A stretch of DNA of 64,000 nt from Ensifer adhaerens (GCF_000697965.2 NZ_CP015880.1:1240001-1304000), one strand, 5' to 3'; positions 50,506 to 59,462 are shown, counted from the first letter of the stretch. A program made the numbers and translations. Notes: a model not told the origin generated them from the letters alone.

Positions 50506-52055
50506 CAGTGCTGTGCAGAACCCTGCTTGCGATGAGCTTGCTCGCATTGCCGGCGGCCCCGGCGATGGCCTCGACCTCGGCGCTGGTCGTCGGGGTGGAC
50601 AAGTATCCGCACGAAGTAAGCCTCGATGGTGCCGTCCGCGATGCGCAAGACGTCACGCAGGCGCTGAAGGCGGCGGATGTCGCCCCGATCCGCCAATTCA
50701 TCAACGAACAGGCGACCAAGGATGCAATCCGTGCGGCCTGGGGCGAGCTTGTGGCGGCCGCTGAGCGCGGCGATACGATCGTCTTCACCTATGCCGGGCA
50801 CGGTGCGCAGATGCCGGAGCTGGTCGCCGGCAGTGAGGAGGACGGGCTCGACGAATTCCTGGAGTTGCCGGGCTTCGACCGGGCGCGTGCTGAGGAGACG
50901 GCGAGCGAAATCATCGTCGACAACGAGCTCAGCGCCTGGTTCGCGGAGGCGGAAGCCAAGGGCATTCATGTCCTGTTCGTCTCCGACAGCTGTTATTCAG
51001 GCGGCATGAACCGCTCGATCTCCGGCAAGACGCGGCTGGCGCCGATGGTGCGCGCCAAGCTGCCGCCGCCATCCAAGGAGGCGCTGTCCGGCGCCAAGGT
51101 GAGGGACGTGGAGCTGTCGCAGGTGACGATCCTCGCCGCATCGCTCGAAAGCCAGCCGACCCCGGAAGTGGTTATCGGCGGCGAGCCCCGCGGCGCCCTG
51201 AGCTGGAGTTTTGCCCGTGCGTTGGAAGGCGCCGCCGATCGCGATGGCGACGGGCGGATTTCGCGGGTCGAACTCGAAGACTACGTGTTTTCCAACGTCA
51301 AGCTGCAGTCGGAAGCCCTGCAGGTGCCGAACTTCACGCCGCAACTGGCGCGCTCCGACAAGGAAATCGTGCTGTCCCTGCCGCGTAGCGCCAAGGTCGG
51401 CGTGGCGCCAACAGTGAGCGGCACGAAGCATGCACTGAAGTCGCCGCGCGAAACCGGATGGACGGGCAATTTGCCATTGAGCGTCGTCGGTGACATGCCT
51501 GATCTTGCCAATATCGGTGGCGACGGCGTGCCCTACCGGTGGGAGGCGACATCCGGTGTCTTCTATACGCCGAACGGGGACGTCGCCGCGGAACATGTCG
51601 CGCCCAAAAGGCTCCAGGGCGTGGTCGACAAATTCATCCTGGTGGATTTTCTGAAAGCACTTGCGGCGCAGAGCCCGGGAGCCGTTTCGCTGAAGCCCGT
51701 CAAGGACATCTACTTTGCCGGCGACCGCCTGAACGTCGAGGCGCCGCAGGGCGGCTATGCCAACATGCTGGTCTTCAACCTCGCCAATACCGGCGAAGCA
51801 CAACTGCTCGACGTGCAGATTGCCGGCAGCGAAAGCCATGCCTTCAAGCTGCGTGACCTGGAGGTGGTCAAGCCCTTCGGTGCGGACCATCTGGTCGTCA
51901 TCGCGACCAATGCGCCTGTCGACGCGATCGCGGCCGCCTTTGCCAATTCGGACCTCGACGCAGCGGCCTTGCTGCGCTTGCTCGAAACGCGCCTGGAAGG
52001 GAGTGAGAGTACGATCGCGGTTCAACCGCTTTACACGAGAGGTCAGGGCCAATGA
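50502..52055 (+). CDS. Exported caspase-family (C14) peptidase with EF-hand-like loop, paralogue 1
   Basis: A 517-residue protein with a signal peptide (cleavage after about residue 23, PAMA). The caspase p20-like domain spans about 25-260: ALVVGVDKYP, TYAGHGAQ with His100, and SDSCYSGGM with Cys164. Asp162 two residues before the Cys is as in metacaspases and predicts cleavage after Arg/Lys. Residues 246-257 (DRDGDGRISRVE) match the 12-residue EF-hand calcium loop. About 397-475 form a beta-rich DUF4384-like domain (DIYFAGDRLNVEAPQGGY, NMLVFNLANTGEAQLL). Overlaps OmpA and the second caspase gene by 4 bp each. Substrates unknown. Confidence 0.88.
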   Translation: MTVLCRTLLAMSLLALPAAPAMASTSALVVGVDKYPHEVSLDGAVRDAQDVTQALKAADVAPIRQFINEQATKDAIRAAWGELVAAAERGDTIVFTYAGHGAQMPELVAGSEEDGLDEFLELPGFDRARAEETASEIIVDNELSAWFAEAEAKGIHVLFVSDSCYSGGMNRSISGKTRLAPMVRAKLPPPSKEALSGAKVRDVELSQVTILAASLESQPTPEVVIGGEPRGALSWSFARALEGAADRDGDGRISRVELEDYVFSNVKLQSEALQVPNFTPQLARSDKEIVLSLPRSAKVGVAPTVSGTKHALKSPRETGWTGNLPLSVVGDMPDLANIGGDGVPYRWEATSGVFYTPNGDVAAEHVAPKRLQGVVDKFILVDFLKALAAQSPGAVSLKPVKDIYFAGDRLNVEAPQGGYANMLVFNLANTGEAQLLDVQIAGSESHAFKLRDLEVVKPFGADHLVVIATNAPVDAIAAAFANSDLDAAALLRLLETRLEGSESTIAVQPLYTRGQGQ

Positions 52056-53575
52056 GCATGGGCGCCAGATCGCGAGTGCCGTTCCTTCACGCCCTTGCGT
52101 GTTTCATGCTGCTGGCTGCTCCTGCGGTCGCCGGAGATCGGGCTTTGCTGATCGGGGTCGGCAACTATCAGAATCTGCCGACCGAGTTTTCCCTGCCCGG
52201 ACCGGCGAACGATCTGGTCGCGATGCAAAGGCTGCTCACGGAACGGCTCGGCTTCGACAGTGCCTCGATCCGCGTGCTGAAGGACGGGCAGGCGACCAGA
52301 GCTGAAATCCTGTCATCCATGAACGGCTGGCTTGTCGATGCGACGAAGCCCGGCGATCGCGTCTATCTCTATTTTTCAGGCCACGGCCTGCAGGTGAAGG
52401 ATGCGGATGGCGACGAAGCGGATGGGCTGGATGAAGCGATTGCGCCTGCCGACATTGCCGCCGGTGAAACGGACTGGCAAGGCGCTGTCCTCGACGACGA
52501 GATCGATGCGGTGCTGGAGCGCCTGAAGGGGCGCGCTGTGACGGTCGTGATCGACGCCTGTCACTCCGGCACGATCTCCCGGTCGCTGTCCGAGGACATC
52601 AAAAAGCCTATCGACGGCGCCCGCTTTCTCCCGCGTCCCGATGCCAAGCCGGTCGAGCAAGCGCTGACCCGCGGCCTTAGGATTGATCTTGCCCTCGTCG
52701 ACAAGCCGAAGCTCGTCGATGCCGGGGTGACCGCCTGGAGTGCGGCGGCGCCCTATCAGGTCGCCTGGGACGATGTCCGGCTACCGACAGCGGATCGGCA
52801 CGGGGTTTTCACCGCAGCCTTCGTCGCCGGCCAGACCGGCGACGCTGCCGATGGCAATGGCAACGGATTGACGAGCAACGCCGAGCTTCTTGGATATGTA
52901 AAGGCGCAATCTGCCTCCTACTGCGCCTTGCAGGAGCAATGCGGCAATCTCGACCCGCAGTTGGAAGGCAGACCCGAGGCGCTCGGCGACAGCGCGATGG
53001 TGCCGGAAAAGCGCGATGCGGATGGCAGCGGGCAGGGTGCGTATACCATTACTCCGAATGCAGCGGTGCCGAGCTATCAGGCGGCCAACCCCATCGATGC
53101 CGTCGGTGATATCATCGGCAAGAGCGAAGCCGGCGATGTCATGCTCTCTATCGACAAGCCGACCACCATGAAGGCCGGCGAAGTCTTCAAACTGACGGTC
53201 AACAGCCACACGGCCGGCAATCTCCTGATTTTCGACGTCAACAGCCAGGGCAATGCAACACAGATTTTCCCGAACGAGTTCGCGCAAAAGATCACGACGT
53301 TGGCGCCGGACGTGCCGCTGACCTTGCCGGATGAATATTACGGCTTCGATTTCGAGGCCTCGGGCGAGGGGGACGGCATTTTCGTGGCGCTTGTCGTCAG
53401 CGATGCTGTCGACTTGAGCGATCTTGCGCCGATATCGCGGGGCCTCAAGGTGGAGGTCGATGCGCGCGAGACCTTGAGCGAGATCATCGCGCGGCTGCAG
53501 AAGAACTGGACCGAAGATCTCGACACGCGCGGAATCCATTGGTCAGTCGGCACCCTGCGCTATCGCGTCGAGTAG
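52052..53575 (+). CDS. Exported caspase-family (C14) peptidase with EF-hand-like loop, paralogue 2
   Basis: A 507-residue protein with a signal peptide (LACFMLLAAPAVA, cleavage near residue 27). The caspase domain has ALLIGVGNYQNLP, YFSGHGLQ with His111, the acidic DADGDEADGLDEAI and DACHSGT with Cys170. The DxCHSG form is the metacaspase signature, implying basic P1 specificity. A second EF-hand-like loop, DGNGNGLTSNAE, lies at 267-278. The C-terminal DUF4384-like domain (about 363-451) contains KAGEVFKLTVNSHTAGNL and FDVNSQGNATQIFPNEF. It shares layout with the upstream paralogue but is clearly diverged, so the duplication is old. Last gene of the operon, followed by a strong terminator. 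Confidence 0.9.
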   Translation: MSMGARSRVPFLHALACFMLLAAPAVAGDRALLIGVGNYQNLPTEFSLPGPANDLVAMQRLLTERLGFDSASIRVLKDGQATRAEILSSMNGWLVDATKPGDRVYLYFSGHGLQVKDADGDEADGLDEAIAPADIAAGETDWQGAVLDDEIDAVLERLKGRAVTVVIDACHSGTISRSLSEDIKKPIDGARFLPRPDAKPVEQALTRGLRIDLALVDKPKLVDAGVTAWSAAAPYQVAWDDVRLPTADRHGVFTAAFVAGQTGDAADGNGNGLTSNAELLGYVKAQSASYCALQEQCGNLDPQLEGRPEALGDSAMVPEKRDADGSGQGAYTITPNAAVPSYQAANPIDAVGDIIGKSEAGDVMLSIDKPTTMKAGEVFKLTVNSHTAGNLLIFDVNSQGNATQIFPNEFAQKITTLAPDVPLTLPDEYYGFDFEASGEGDGIFVALVVSDAVDLSDLAPISRGLKVEVDARETLSEIIARLQKNWTEDLDTRGIHWSVGTLRYRVE

Positions 53576-53594
53576 GATCGATAACGGACAGAAC

Positions 53595-53630
53595 GAAAAA
53601 ACCCGCCTCGATGAGGCGGGCTTCTTTTTG
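53595..53630. terminator. Bidirectional terminator between caspase operon and aapP
   Basis: An A-run, then CCCGCCTC-GAT-GAGGCGGG, then CTTCTTTTT. It is symmetric enough to stop the caspase operon on the plus strand and aapP on the minus strand. Confidence 0.88.
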
Positions 53631-53647
53631 TGTCGTCTCGTCCGGTT

Positions 53648-54424
53648 CTAGTGCAGGATCTGGCTGAGGAAGAGCTTGGTGCGCTCGTGCTGCGGATTGT
53701 CGAAGAACTCAGCCGGCGAGTTCTGCTCGACGATCTGGCCCTGGTCCATGAAGATCACGCGGTTGGCGACCTGGCGGGCGAAGCCCATTTCGTGGGTCAC
53801 GCACAGCATGGTCATGCCTTCTTCGGCGAGCGACACCATGGTGTCGAGCACTTCCTTGACCATTTCCGGGTCGAGCGCCGAGGTCGGCTCATCGAAGAGC
53901 AGGATCTTCGGCTTCATGCACAGCGAGCGGGCGATCGCCACGCGCTGCTGCTGGCCGCCCGAAAGCTGGCCCGGATACTTGTTCGCCTGCTCGGGGATCT
54001 TGACGCGCTTCAGGAAGTGCATCGCGATTTCTTCGGCCTGCTTCTTCGGCATCTTGCGCACCCAGATCGGGGCAAGCGTGCAGTTTTCGAGGATCGTCAG
54101 GTGCGGGAAGAGGTTGAAGTGCTGGAACACCATGCCGACTTCGCGGCGCACTTCGTCGATCTTCTTCAGATCGTTGGTGAGCTCGATGCCGTCGACGACG
54201 ATCTTGCCCTTCTGGTGCTCTTCGAGCCGATTGATGCAGCGGATCATCGTCGACTTGCCGGAGCCCGACGGGCCGGCAATGACGATGCGCTCGCCCTTCA
54301 TAACCTTCAGGTTGATGTCACGAAGGACGTGGAAGTCCCCGTACCACTTGTTCATTCCAGTGATTTCGACTGCGACATCCGTTGCGGAAACAGTCATTTT
54401 GGAAGCAGTGGCTGCGTTTGCCAT
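53648..54424 (-). CDS. aapP: General L-amino acid ABC transporter, ATP-binding protein
   Basis: A 258-residue ABC ATPase energising broad-specificity amino acid uptake. Walker [11 protein letters not shown]-loop [14 protein letters not shown], signature LSGGQQQR, Walker [14 protein letters not shown] and the H-loop [11 protein letters not shown] are all intact. It is last of aapJ-aapQ-aapM-aapP on the minus strand, 17 bases after aapM. Aap is known in Rhizobium leguminosarum and related genera, where it is important in symbiotic amino acid cycling. Confidence 0.97.
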   Translation of the reverse strand: MANAATASKMTVSATDVAVEITGMNKWYGDFHVLRDINLKVMKGERIVIAGPSGSGKSTMIRCINRLEEHQKGKIVVDGIELTNDLKKIDEVRREVGMVFQHFNLFPHLTILENCTLAPIWVRKMPKKQAEEIAMHFLKRVKIPEQANKYPGQLSGGQQQRVAIARSLCMKPKILLFDEPTSALDPEMVKEVLDTMVSLAEEGMTMLCVTHEMGFARQVANRVIFMDQGQIVEQNSPAEFFDNPQHERTKLFLSQILH

Positions 54425-54441
54425 GCGATCCTCCCCTCATT

Positions 54442-55599
54442 TTATCGTTTATGGGCCGTGTCGAGCACGCGTTCCATGAAACCTGAATAGCGCGACATAC
54501 CAAAGCAGAAAAGCCAGAATATGAAGCCAGCGAAAATTAGCCCTGAGATCGGCGTCACCGAAGAGGCCCAGTTGGCGTCCGTGAAGTTGAAGCGGACGAT
54601 GCCGAGCAGGTCGAACATGCCGATGATCGACACCAGTGACGTGTCCTTGAAGAGGCCGATGAAGGTGTTGACGATGCCCGGAATCACGAGCTTCAGCGCC
54701 TGTGGCAGCACGATGAGGTTCATCTTCTGCCAGAAGCTGAGGCCGAGGGAATCCGCGCCCTCATACTGCCCCTTCGGGATAGCCTGGAGGCCGCCGCGCA
54801 CCACTTCGGCCATGTAGGCCGAGGCAAAGAACGACACGCCGATCAGTGCACGCAGGAACTTGTCGAAGGTGACGCCCTGCGGCAGGAACAGTGGCAGCAT
54901 GACGCTCGCCATGAAGAGCACGGTAATCAGAGGGATGCCGCGCACCAGTTCGATGAAGGCGGTGCAGAGCATCTTGATCACAGGCATATGCGATCGCCGC
55001 CCCAGTGCCAGAAGAATGCCGAGTGGCAACGACACGGCAATGCCGACGAACGAAAGGATGAGCGTCACCATCAGACCGCCCCAGAGCGGCGTCTCGACGT
55101 AGGTCAGTCCGAACCAGCCGCCGGGAAGCAGGATCAAGGAAATGATCGGCAGCACGGCGAAGAGCAGGATGGCGTTGATGCCCTTGAAGGGAGCCTTCGG
55201 GATCAACATCGGAATGAGGAAAAGCACGAAGAGGATGCCGACCAGCGTCGGTCTCCAACGCTCATCGAGCGGGTAGCGGCCGTAGGCGAATTGGTCGAGT
55301 TTTGCGTTGACGAAGGCCCAGCACGCACCGCTCCAGCCATCCGGCTGCGAGCCTCCTTGAGCAACCGTGGCGCAAACGCCACGGCCGCCGCCGGTCCAGG
55401 CGGCGTCGATGAAGAGCCACTGGATGGCCGGAGGCACGAGCCACGCAAGCGCAAGCAGGCTGACGATGGTGAGCACCGCATCCTTTGGCGTCGCGAACAG
55501 GTTTTCGCGCAGCCAATGGACGATGCCACCTTCGGCGACCGGCGGGGCGGACCCTTCGATCATTGAGGTACGGACAAAAGTTGCCTGGTGTGTGTTCAT
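54442..55599 (-). CDS. aapM: General L-amino acid ABC transporter, permease
   Basis: A 385-residue inner-membrane permease of the polar amino acid (HisM/GlnP) family. A long N-terminal extension with extra helices is followed by the core permease, including the EAA-like loop ([21 protein letters not shown], split here across residues around 270-290) that docks on AapP. Start MNTHQATFV was chosen; an ATG 11 codons upstream would overlap aapQ. Only 4 bases separate it from aapQ. Confidence 0.96.
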   Translation of the reverse strand: MNTHQATFVRTSMIEGSAPPVAEGGIVHWLRENLFATPKDAVLTIVSLLALAWLVPPAIQWLFIDAAWTGGGRGVCATVAQGGSQPDGWSGACWAFVNAKLDQFAYGRYPLDERWRPTLVGILFVLFLIPMLIPKAPFKGINAILLFAVLPIISLILLPGGWFGLTYVETPLWGGLMVTLILSFVGIAVSLPLGILLALGRRSHMPVIKMLCTAFIELVRGIPLITVLFMASVMLPLFLPQGVTFDKFLRALIGVSFFASAYMAEVVRGGLQAIPKGQYEGADSLGLSFWQKMNLIVLPQALKLVIPGIVNTFIGLFKDTSLVSIIGMFDLLGIVRFNFTDANWASSVTPISGLIFAGFIFWLFCFGMSRYSGFMERVLDTAHKR

Positions 55600-55603
55600 G
55601 ATC

Positions 55604-56797
55604 TTATCTCTCCACCAGGGCCATGCGGGCATTGAACCAGTTCATGAACAGCGACGTCGCAAGGCTCAGCGACAGGTAGACGACGATCCAGATCGTGACG
55701 ATCTCGATCGATTGTCCTGTCTGGTTGAGGATGGTGCCACCGACGGCGACAAGATCCGCGTAACCGATCGCAACGGCGAGCGACGAGTTCTTGGTAAGGT
55801 TCAGATACTGGCTGGTGAGCGGCGGAATGATGATCCGGAGCGCTTGCGGAACCACCACCAGTCGTGTCGTCAGGCCGGGGCGTACACCGAGCGCGTGCGC
55901 GGCTTCCGTCTGCCCCTTGGATACGCCGCGGATGCCGGCACGCACGATCTCGGCTATGAAGGCGGCCGTGTAGAACGAGAGCGCCAGGAACAGCGACAGG
56001 AATTCCGGTCCGATGACCGAGCCGCCGGTGAGGTTGAATTTGCCGGCGACGGGGACGTCGAAGGTGATAGGCGATCCCGTGGCAAGGAAGACCAGCAACG
56101 GCAGACCGATGATCAGGCCGAGCGACGCCCAAAGAACCGGGAAACGCTGTCCGGTGGCCTCCTGCTTCTTGCGCGCATAGCGTGACAGGAGGAAGCTGGC
56201 GACGATCGCGAGGACAAAGGCTAGAACCGTGTACAGCGAACCGTCACCAAAGATCGGCTTGGGAAAGGCAAGGCCGCGGTTGTTGAGGAACATGTTGAGC
56301 GGCAGTGCTGCCGATTCACGCGGCTGCGGCAGGATCGCCAGGACGCCGCTGTACCAGAAGAAGATGACCAGCAGTGGCGGGATGTTGCGGAAGATCTCGA
56401 CATAGGCGAGCGACAGCTTGGCGATCAGCCAGTTGTGCGACAGGCGGCCGATCCCGACTGCAAAGCCGATGATGGTGGCGGTGAAAATACCGCAGACGGC
56501 GACCAGCAATGTGTTGAGCAGGCCGACGACAAGTGCGCGCTGATAGGTGGAATCGCTGGTATAGGCGATCAGCGATTGCCCGACGTCAAAACCAGCGCGT
56601 CCATTGAGGAAGCCGTAACCGGAAGCGATGTTCGCCCGTTTGAGATTCTCGATCGTGTTGTCGGCCACCCAATAGACGAAGGCCCCGAGTAGGACGACGG
56701 TAATAACCTGATAAAAGATGCCGCGGACCTGCGGGTCGTTGATGATCGACCCCGACGGTTTCGATTTCTCAGGCGTAGTTGTGACGCCAATCGCCAT
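55604..56797 (-). CDS. aapQ: General L-amino acid ABC transporter, permease
   Basis: A 397-residue permease paired with AapM. It has about eight transmembrane segments, a periplasmic insertion typical of Aap[21 protein letters not shown] in the core, and the ATPase-docking loop with [20 protein letters not shown]. It is separated from aapJ by a 93-base gap that contains a stable hairpin, whereas aapQ-aapM-aapP are packed closely. Confidence 0.96.
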   Translation of the reverse strand: MAIGVTTTPEKSKPSGSIINDPQVRGIFYQVITVVLLGAFVYWVADNTIENLKRANIASGYGFLNGRAGFDVGQSLIAYTSDSTYQRALVVGLLNTLLVAVCGIFTATIIGFAVGIGRLSHNWLIAKLSLAYVEIFRNIPPLLVIFFWYSGVLAILPQPRESAALPLNMFLNNRGLAFPKPIFGDGSLYTVLAFVLAIVASFLLSRYARKKQEATGQRFPVLWASLGLIIGLPLLVFLATGSPITFDVPVAGKFNLTGGSVIGPEFLSLFLALSFYTAAFIAEIVRAGIRGVSKGQTEAAHALGVRPGLTTRLVVVPQALRIIIPPLTSQYLNLTKNSSLAVAIGYADLVAVGGTILNQTGQSIEIVTIWIVVYLSLSLATSLFMNWFNARMALVER

Positions 56798-56848
56798 GCA
56801 ATGCCTCTTTCCCCTTTTTCACCCTTTTGGGTGTTTTTATCGTTGGGA

Positions 56849-56874
56849 CGGGGAAGCGGTTGTCCGCTTCCCCG
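56849..56874 (-). terminator. Intercistronic hairpin between aapJ and aapQ
   Basis: An 11-bp perfect stem CGGGGAAGCGG / CCGCTTCCCCG with a 4-nt loop, just after the aapJ stop. A second small hairpin (CACCC-TTTT-GGGTG at 56820-56833) lies beyond it. The position suits an mRNA stabiliser or partial terminator that raises binding-protein output over the permeases. Confidence 0.65.
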
Positions 56875-56890
56875 GTATTTTCGGTTCGCT

Positions 56891-57916
56891 TTAGCGGACC
56901 GGCGGAGCGTACTGGATGCCGCCCTTGTTCCACAGCGCGTTGAGGCCGCGCTCGATCTTGAGCGGGCTGCCGGCGCCGATGTTGCGGTCGAAGACTTCGC
57001 CGTAGTTTCCGACGGCCTTGATCACGTTCACGGCCCATTCGTTGGTGAGGCCGAGGTCGGTGCCGATCTTCGAGTCAGCTTCGACGCCGAGGAAGCGCTG
57101 AACGTCCGGGTTGGTGGACTTCTTCATTTCTTCGACGTTGGCCTGGGTGACGCCGAACTCTTCAGCCTGGATCAGCGCGTAGTGAACCCAGCTGACGATA
57201 TCGAACCACTGGTCGTCACCCTGGCGCACGGCCGGGCCGAGCGGCTCCTTCGAGATGATTTCCGGCAGGATCATGTGATCGTCCGGCTTCGACAGCGTCA
57301 GACGCAGCGAATAAAGGCCGGACTGGTCGGTCGTGTAGACGTCGCAACGGCCGGCGTCATAGGCGGCGTTGACTTCTTCAAGCTTTTCGAAAACGACCGG
57401 ATTGTACTGCAGGTTGTTCGACTTGAAGTAGTCGGCGAGGTTGAGCTCGGTGGTGGTGCCCGTCTGCACGCAGACAGCGGCGCCCGAAAGCTCCAGCGCG
57501 GATTTGACGTTCAGGCCCTTGCGAACCATGAAGCCCTGGCCGTCATAGTAGTTGACCGGGCGGAAGTTGAAGCCGAGCGCGGTGTCGCGGTTGATCGTCC
57601 AGGTGGTGTTACGGGCAAGCACGTCGACTTCGCCCGACTGCAGCGCCGGGAAGCGTTCCTTGGCGGAGGTCGGGGTGTACTTCACCTTGCTGCCATCCGC
57701 GAAGATCGCGGCGGCGATTGCCTTGCAGTAGTCTACGTCGAATCCGCTCCAGTTGCCCGAAGCATCCGGCGCTGCGAAGCCGGCGAGACCGGTGTTCACG
57801 CCGCACTGGACAAAGCCCTTGGCTTTGACGTCATCAAGAGTAGCGCCCGAAGCCGCCTGTGTGCCAATCCCCATGACAGCAGCGCCAACGAGAGCTGTCA
57901 GAATTCTTTTTGCCAT
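56891..57916 (-). CDS. aapJ: General L-amino acid ABC transporter, periplasmic binding protein
   Basis: A 341-residue solute-binding protein. The signal peptide (MAKRILTALVGAAVMGIG, cleavage after ASG-A near residue 25) exports it to the periplasm. Family blocks include VQCGVNTGLAGFAAPDASG, GFDVDYCKAIAAAIF, EVDVLARNTTWTINRDT, CVQTGTTTELNLADYF and CDVYTTDQSGLYSLRL. The length and the aapJQMP order match the rhizobial general amino acid permease. A likely sigma-70 promoter lies about 100 bases upstream. Confidence 0.97.
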   Translation of the reverse strand: MAKRILTALVGAAVMGIGTQAASGATLDDVKAKGFVQCGVNTGLAGFAAPDASGNWSGFDVDYCKAIAAAIFADGSKVKYTPTSAKERFPALQSGEVDVLARNTTWTINRDTALGFNFRPVNYYDGQGFMVRKGLNVKSALELSGAAVCVQTGTTTELNLADYFKSNNLQYNPVVFEKLEEVNAAYDAGRCDVYTTDQSGLYSLRLTLSKPDDHMILPEIISKEPLGPAVRQGDDQWFDIVSWVHYALIQAEEFGVTQANVEEMKKSTNPDVQRFLGVEADSKIGTDLGLTNEWAVNVIKAVGNYGEVFDRNIGAGSPLKIERGLNALWNKGGIQYAPPVR

Positions 57917-58013
57917 TTTTAGAACCTTTTTCTGTTGTCGTTAGTTCCAGTCTGCACCGTCGCGTCTCCTAGCGCGGTGAGCCTCCGCCACCCTCCTGGC
58001 GCGAGTGTCGGCT

Positions 58014-58042
58014 ATCTCATGCTCAATTTCCATGAGGGTCAA
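58014..58042 (-). promoter_or_regulatory. Candidate aapJ promoter
   Basis: On the minus strand TTGACC and TGAGAT are separated by exactly 17 bases, about 100 bases upstream of the aapJ start. The -35 fits the rhizobial CTTGAC consensus; the -10 is weaker. Confidence 0.4.
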
Positions 58043-58129
58043 GAGAGGCCGCCGATTTTCTGGTTTTGCATGTGAAAAACTCGAAACAAGCCAGAAAGTT
58101 AGGCAGATCTTGGGGGTGTGAATCACGCT

Positions 58130-58148
58130 CTGGCGGAAAATTCGCCAG
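58130..58148. promoter_or_regulatory. Palindrome in aapJ/metC gap
   Basis: CTGGCG-GAAAATT-CGCCAG, 6-bp perfect arms with an AT-rich centre, located about 108 bases before metC. Plausible operator for an unidentified regulator. Confidence 0.35.
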
Positions 58149-58256
58149 AAGTGGCCTCGCGACGGTCAAAACGACGCTTCATGATTTTTGCCACTTGACC
58201 GCGATTGTGGCTCGTTCGAAGAGTTTTGCATTCGAAATCTAGAAGCGGAATGAGCA

Positions 58257-59447
58257 ATGGCAGACAGTGGCAATGTGAACGGCAAGGCAGGCATCAACAC
58301 GCGTCTCGCCCATAGCGGCAACAACCCCTCCGATTACTTCGGCTTCGTCAATCCGCCGGTCGTGCACGCCTCCACGGTGCTGTTCCCGAACGCCAAGACC
58401 ATGGAGACGCGGGCGCAGAAGTACACCTACGGCACCCGCGGAACGCCGACCACGGACGCGCTCTGCGACGCGATCAACGAACTCGAAGGGTCCGCCGGAA
58501 CGATCCTCGTGCCTTCGGGGCTGGCGGCGGTCACGGTGCCGTTCCTCGCCTATCTCTCGGCCGGCGACCACGCCTTGATCGTCGATTCGGTCTACTTCCC
58601 GACGCGCCATTTCTGCGACACGATGCTGAAGCGACTTGGCGTCACGGTCGAATACTACGATCCGATGATCGGCGCTGCGATCGAGAGCCTGATCCGCCCG
58701 AACACGCGCCTGGTACACACCGAAGCACCGGGATCGAACACCTTCGAAATGCAGGACATCCGCGCGATTGCCGATGCCGCCCATCGCCATGGCTGCATCG
58801 TCACCATGGACAATACCTGGGCGACGCCCGTCTACTTCAAGCCGCTCGACCATGGCGTCGATGTGTCGATCCATGCGGCCACCAAGTATCCGTCCGGCCA
58901 TTCGGACGTGCTCTTCGGTACCGTTTCGGCCAATGCCGAGCACTGGCCGGCCCTGACAGAGGCCATGGTGACGCTCGGCGTCTGCGTCTCGCCCGATGAC
59001 AGCTACCAGATCCTGCGTGGCCTTCGCACCATGGGCATCCGTCTCGAGCGGCACCAGGAAAGCGCCCTGACGCTGGCGAAATGGCTGGAAACACGCGACG
59101 AAGTGGCCCGCGTGCTGCATCCGGCGCTGCCGAGCTTCCCCGGCCACGAGCTCTGGAAGCGCGATTTCACCGGCGCGAGCGGCATCTTCTCCTTCGTGCT
59201 GAAGGCGGAGAGCCCTGACCGCTTCAGGGCCAAGGCGCACGCCTTCCTCGATGCGCTGAGATTGTTCGGGCTCGGCTATTCCTGGGGCGGTTTCGAAAGC
59301 CTCGCGCTCCATGTCGGTCTCGGAGATCGCAAGGTGGCGCTGGCGCCGACCGAAGGTCCGGTTCTGCGCCTGCAGATCGGCCTTGAGGACGTGCCGGATA
59401 TCCGGCGCGACATCGAAGCGGGCCTGGCTGCGGCAAACGCCGTTTGA
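58257..59447 (+). CDS. metC: Cystathionine beta-lyase (Cys/Met metabolism PLP enzyme)
   Basis: Converts cystathionine to homocysteine, pyruvate and ammonia. A 396-residue fold-type I PLP enzyme: NPPVVHASTVLFPN, YTYGTRGTPTT, VPSGLAAVTVPFLAYLSAGD, TMDNTWATPVYFKPLDHG and the PLP lysine motif HAATKYPSGHSD (Lys210). LGYSWGGFESLAL near the end is typical of MetC rather than MetB/MetZ. Divergent from aapJ and adjacent to it in related rhizobia, and followed by a terminator. Confidence 0.95.
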   Translation: MADSGNVNGKAGINTRLAHSGNNPSDYFGFVNPPVVHASTVLFPNAKTMETRAQKYTYGTRGTPTTDALCDAINELEGSAGTILVPSGLAAVTVPFLAYLSAGDHALIVDSVYFPTRHFCDTMLKRLGVTVEYYDPMIGAAIESLIRPNTRLVHTEAPGSNTFEMQDIRAIADAAHRHGCIVTMDNTWATPVYFKPLDHGVDVSIHAATKYPSGHSDVLFGTVSANAEHWPALTEAMVTLGVCVSPDDSYQILRGLRTMGIRLERHQESALTLAKWLETRDEVARVLHPALPSFPGHELWKRDFTGASGIFSFVLKAESPDRFRAKAHAFLDALRLFGLGYSWGGFESLALHVGLGDRKVALAPTEGPVLRLQIGLEDVPDIRRDIEAGLAAANAV

Positions 59448-59462
59448 CGAAGGCAATGACGG

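Larger units (their letters stand above)
57917..58256. other. 340-base divergent control region between aapJ and metC
   Basis: It contains the candidate aapJ promoter at 58014-58042 and a palindrome at 58130-58148 (CTGGCG-N7-CGCCAG) about midway between the two starts. No small open frame with a good RBS was found. A search by eye for the sigma-54 GG-N10-GC pattern on both strands gave only near misses with wrong spacing. Confidence 0.5.

Noticed and set aside
57990..58020. A possible sigma-54 promoter (TGGCGCG...GGC) upstream of aapJ/metC
   Set aside because: The GG to GC spacing is 11, not 10, and the -12 element lacks TTGC.
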